64,000 nt of DNA, taken from Polytrichum commune (Eukaryota; Streptophyta; Polytrichopsida; Polytrichales; Polytrichaceae). The translations under genes and the position numbers were made by a program. Where the stretch lies: contig OX485808.1 of assembly GCA_950295325.1 (NCBI GenBank), positions 19,426,527-19,490,526 of the forward strand, read 5' to 3'. Below, in pieces: positions 62,076-64,000 of this stretch. Under the pieces are notes generated by a model that worked only from the letters and a program-made list of their open reading frames with translations, was not told the origin of the DNA and made no database searches. How positions within the stretch are numbered: the first letter of the stretch is position 1; each line of letters starts with the position of its first letter.

Positions 62076-62475
62076 CACTAAATATATATTGTATTTAGTG
62101 TCACCAATTCTAATTGTCTTGCACAATACTACTTGTTAACTCCCCGTGTAGTGTCACCACCACTAAATGCAAACCTAACGTTAATTTGTCAATCCTTGCC
62201 AAAAAAAAAATTTGGGCATTCTAGACTTACAACGTTGCAATTACTATCACTTACTAAGTGATTTTTCATCCTTATTTCAATCATTCATGACAATGTTACA
62301 TTACAAAAATGTTAGGATGCCAAATATACCAAACTTTGTTTCAAAAATTGGCATTTGGATGAATTGAAAGTAAGTTGGGATGACAATATTTGTAAATTTA
62401 TTCATAAAGAGTGTCATTAAAATTTTTGACACAACGACAAGAAATACCATATGACACTAACTATAATATTTAGTG
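62076..62475. mobile_element. MITE with CACTAAAT...ATTTAGTG ends, copy 5 (best preserved)
   Basis: The 400-bp element has CACTAAATATATATTGTATT at the left and ACTAACTATAATATTTAGTG at the right, flanked by TA (62074-62075 and 62476-62477). Next to each end a second inverted TTTAGTGTCA or TGACACTA lies just inside, so each terminus can fold on itself. No coding capacity. Confidence 0.78.
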
Positions 62476-62477
62476 TA

Positions 62478-64000
62478 TTACCCCCTCTCCCCATGCCAAA
62501 CATACAATTTAGCAATAGGCAATAGAAAACAAGGGATCCACATCAAGATAAAAGTGAAATATTCTCCACCCACATGATTGAAGCCTCGAACTTTTGATTG
62601 CACTAGTGCAAAGGATAAGACCTCTTAAAGGGGGTTCTTTCTTATAAGTCAGATGTTGGTATTTTTTAATTTTTTGTTGCAACACTTTACCAAAATGCTT
62701 TCAATGCTACAAGTTCAACACGAGAACCAAGGAATATATGTCTATGAGTTTTCTTTTGGCACATTAGTCATGATTACCTATGTCATCCGTGAATTGCACA
62801 CAATGTGCTCAATGATGTAAGTTCATGAAATTCTATTGAACCCACCATTTAATTCCAAAAGTAAAAATAAAGAATACTACCTACATACCAAAAGATTTGC
62901 ATGGAATGCACAATGAGTGTAGTGTACCGGGACCACCTCCGAAAGAACGTAGTAGCATTTGTTTCATAATCCTGCTCAATAAACCTTCCTTAGCTTCACA
63001 TATGAGTCCCTTTCTCCCTCCCTCCCACCCACCTTGTAAGGAGGAGACTTGAAACATGCACGTGTTTTTCATCTCCCTCCACCAATCACTCACCATCTCC
63101 ATTATATTCAAACATAACCTATCTCAAATATGACTCTTGAGTGGATTGTAAATGTAAGGATTTGCATTTAGCAATTTTTTTTTAAGGCTGACCTTATTTC
63201 ACAAACTTTGGGTAACTTGTAATGTAAAATGGAGCCTAAGGTAGTCAATTTAAACACTTTGGACGCTTTAGTAAGTTAGGCTGCTTGAAATGATCTAAAA
63301 GGCCAAACCAACAAAGTTTATATGGAAGTTATGTGCTTCAAAATACTTATTACATCGAGTCAATCTCTTAGAAGAGTTTTAAGCTCAAATTTATAAGTTC
63401 CCTCCCCCCCCCCCCTTCTCATAATAGACCATCTTGTGTGCTACCCACTTACGTCACGTGTATTTGGTTTGTCTTGAGCAACTTATAATGGCCCCACATG
63501 AATGTGAGTGTGGGATCATGATACACTTCCAAAAAATGCCCTATGTAATGAATATATAAGGGTGAGTTCCATGTAGGCACTAGATTCTATGTAGTTCCAT
63601 GTAGTTCACACTAGATTCTAGTGTGAATAAGGACACACTTGCCCAAATGTAGAGGGAATATGGGGTAGGGTTCGTATGTGCCAACTAGCTACTCCCATCT
63701 TCTCAAATCCGGGCCAACCTACTAACCTCCTCCTCCTAGTTATCAAGGTTGGAATTCTAGACCATCATTGGTTCCCTTGAGTCTTCAACCGGTCTTAATC
63801 CTGTAGTGACCGGCACTTGTAGGTTAAAGATTCTTTAGTGGCGCATGAAAGTCTATCAACATGTGTCCATGGTCCTCCACATGGATGGCTACTTGTGCTT
63901 AACTGCATGCGAACACCTCCAACGCACTATTATCTAGAATCTAGTGGGCAAGCGGCCTATATGGTAATTCACCCTAAGAGTAAAATTTGGCAAGTCCGTG
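62478..64000. other. AT-rich intergenic DNA
   Basis: No supported gene. A run of about 12 C lies at 63403-63415. CTAGATTCTA occurs three times as near-palindromic or direct copies between 63582 and 63950, perhaps part of a small inverted-repeat element. The frame at 62881-63111 has no recognisable domain. Confidence 0.4.

Noticed and set aside
1-64000. CRISPR arrays, bacterial operons, rRNA genes, LTR retrotransposons
   Set aside because: No regularly spaced repeats, no polycistronic layout, no rRNA-like sequence, and no reverse transcriptase, integrase or long direct terminal repeats were seen.

Overview
The window looks like nuclear DNA of a land plant, most likely a flowering plant. Protein-coding sequence is split by GT-AG introns, the genes belong to plant families, and the spaces between them are packed with plant-type miniature transposons (Stowaway, PIF/Harbinger, hAT-like and MULE-like). 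I see no bacterial or organellar gene order, no CRISPR array, and no intact LTR retrotransposon. The species cannot be named from this sequence.

Four real genes can be modelled, all on the minus strand. Two are a segmental pair of TOM1/THH1-type seven-membrane-span proteins (coding spans 4031-8778 and 14192-18988). Each has eleven coding exons of identical length and phase and encodes 291 residues, and they sit in duplicated blocks of about 5.5 kb (about 3450-8975 and 13583-19183). The third (29757-33935, probable leader to about 35680) encodes an 847-residue protein with a C-terminal RING finger, probably an E3 ubiquitin ligase. The fourth (56689-59909) encodes a 736-residue P-class PPR protein that resembles the chloroplast RNA-processing factor CRP1. 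The four are not a pathway; they are ordinary neighbours in gene-sparse DNA.

The rest is a mosaic of small mobile elements. Two are internally deleted relics of pogo/Tigger-type DNA transposons with TA target duplications (1259-1964 and 26548-27632). Five elements have GGGCC...GGCCC ends and TGA or TTA target duplications (PIF/Harbinger type). One is a canonical Stowaway (9623-9910). Six belong to a family with CACTAAAT...ATTTAGTG ends, some with clear TA flanks. Two are 393-bp MULE-like elements with 9-bp target duplications, one of them carrying a nested Harbinger insertion whose empty site is visible in the other copy. There is also a tRNA-derived SINE near 42.4 kb and several lower-copy repeat families.

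The most informative points for a second look are: the GC-AG intron present in only one of the two TOM1-like duplicates; the two pogo relics with transposase ends but no catalytic core; the self-dating nested insertions; the telomere-like repeat upstream of the PPR gene; and an unexplained 47.8-49.3 kb block with faint, decayed coding character. I did not find a convincing new biological system.
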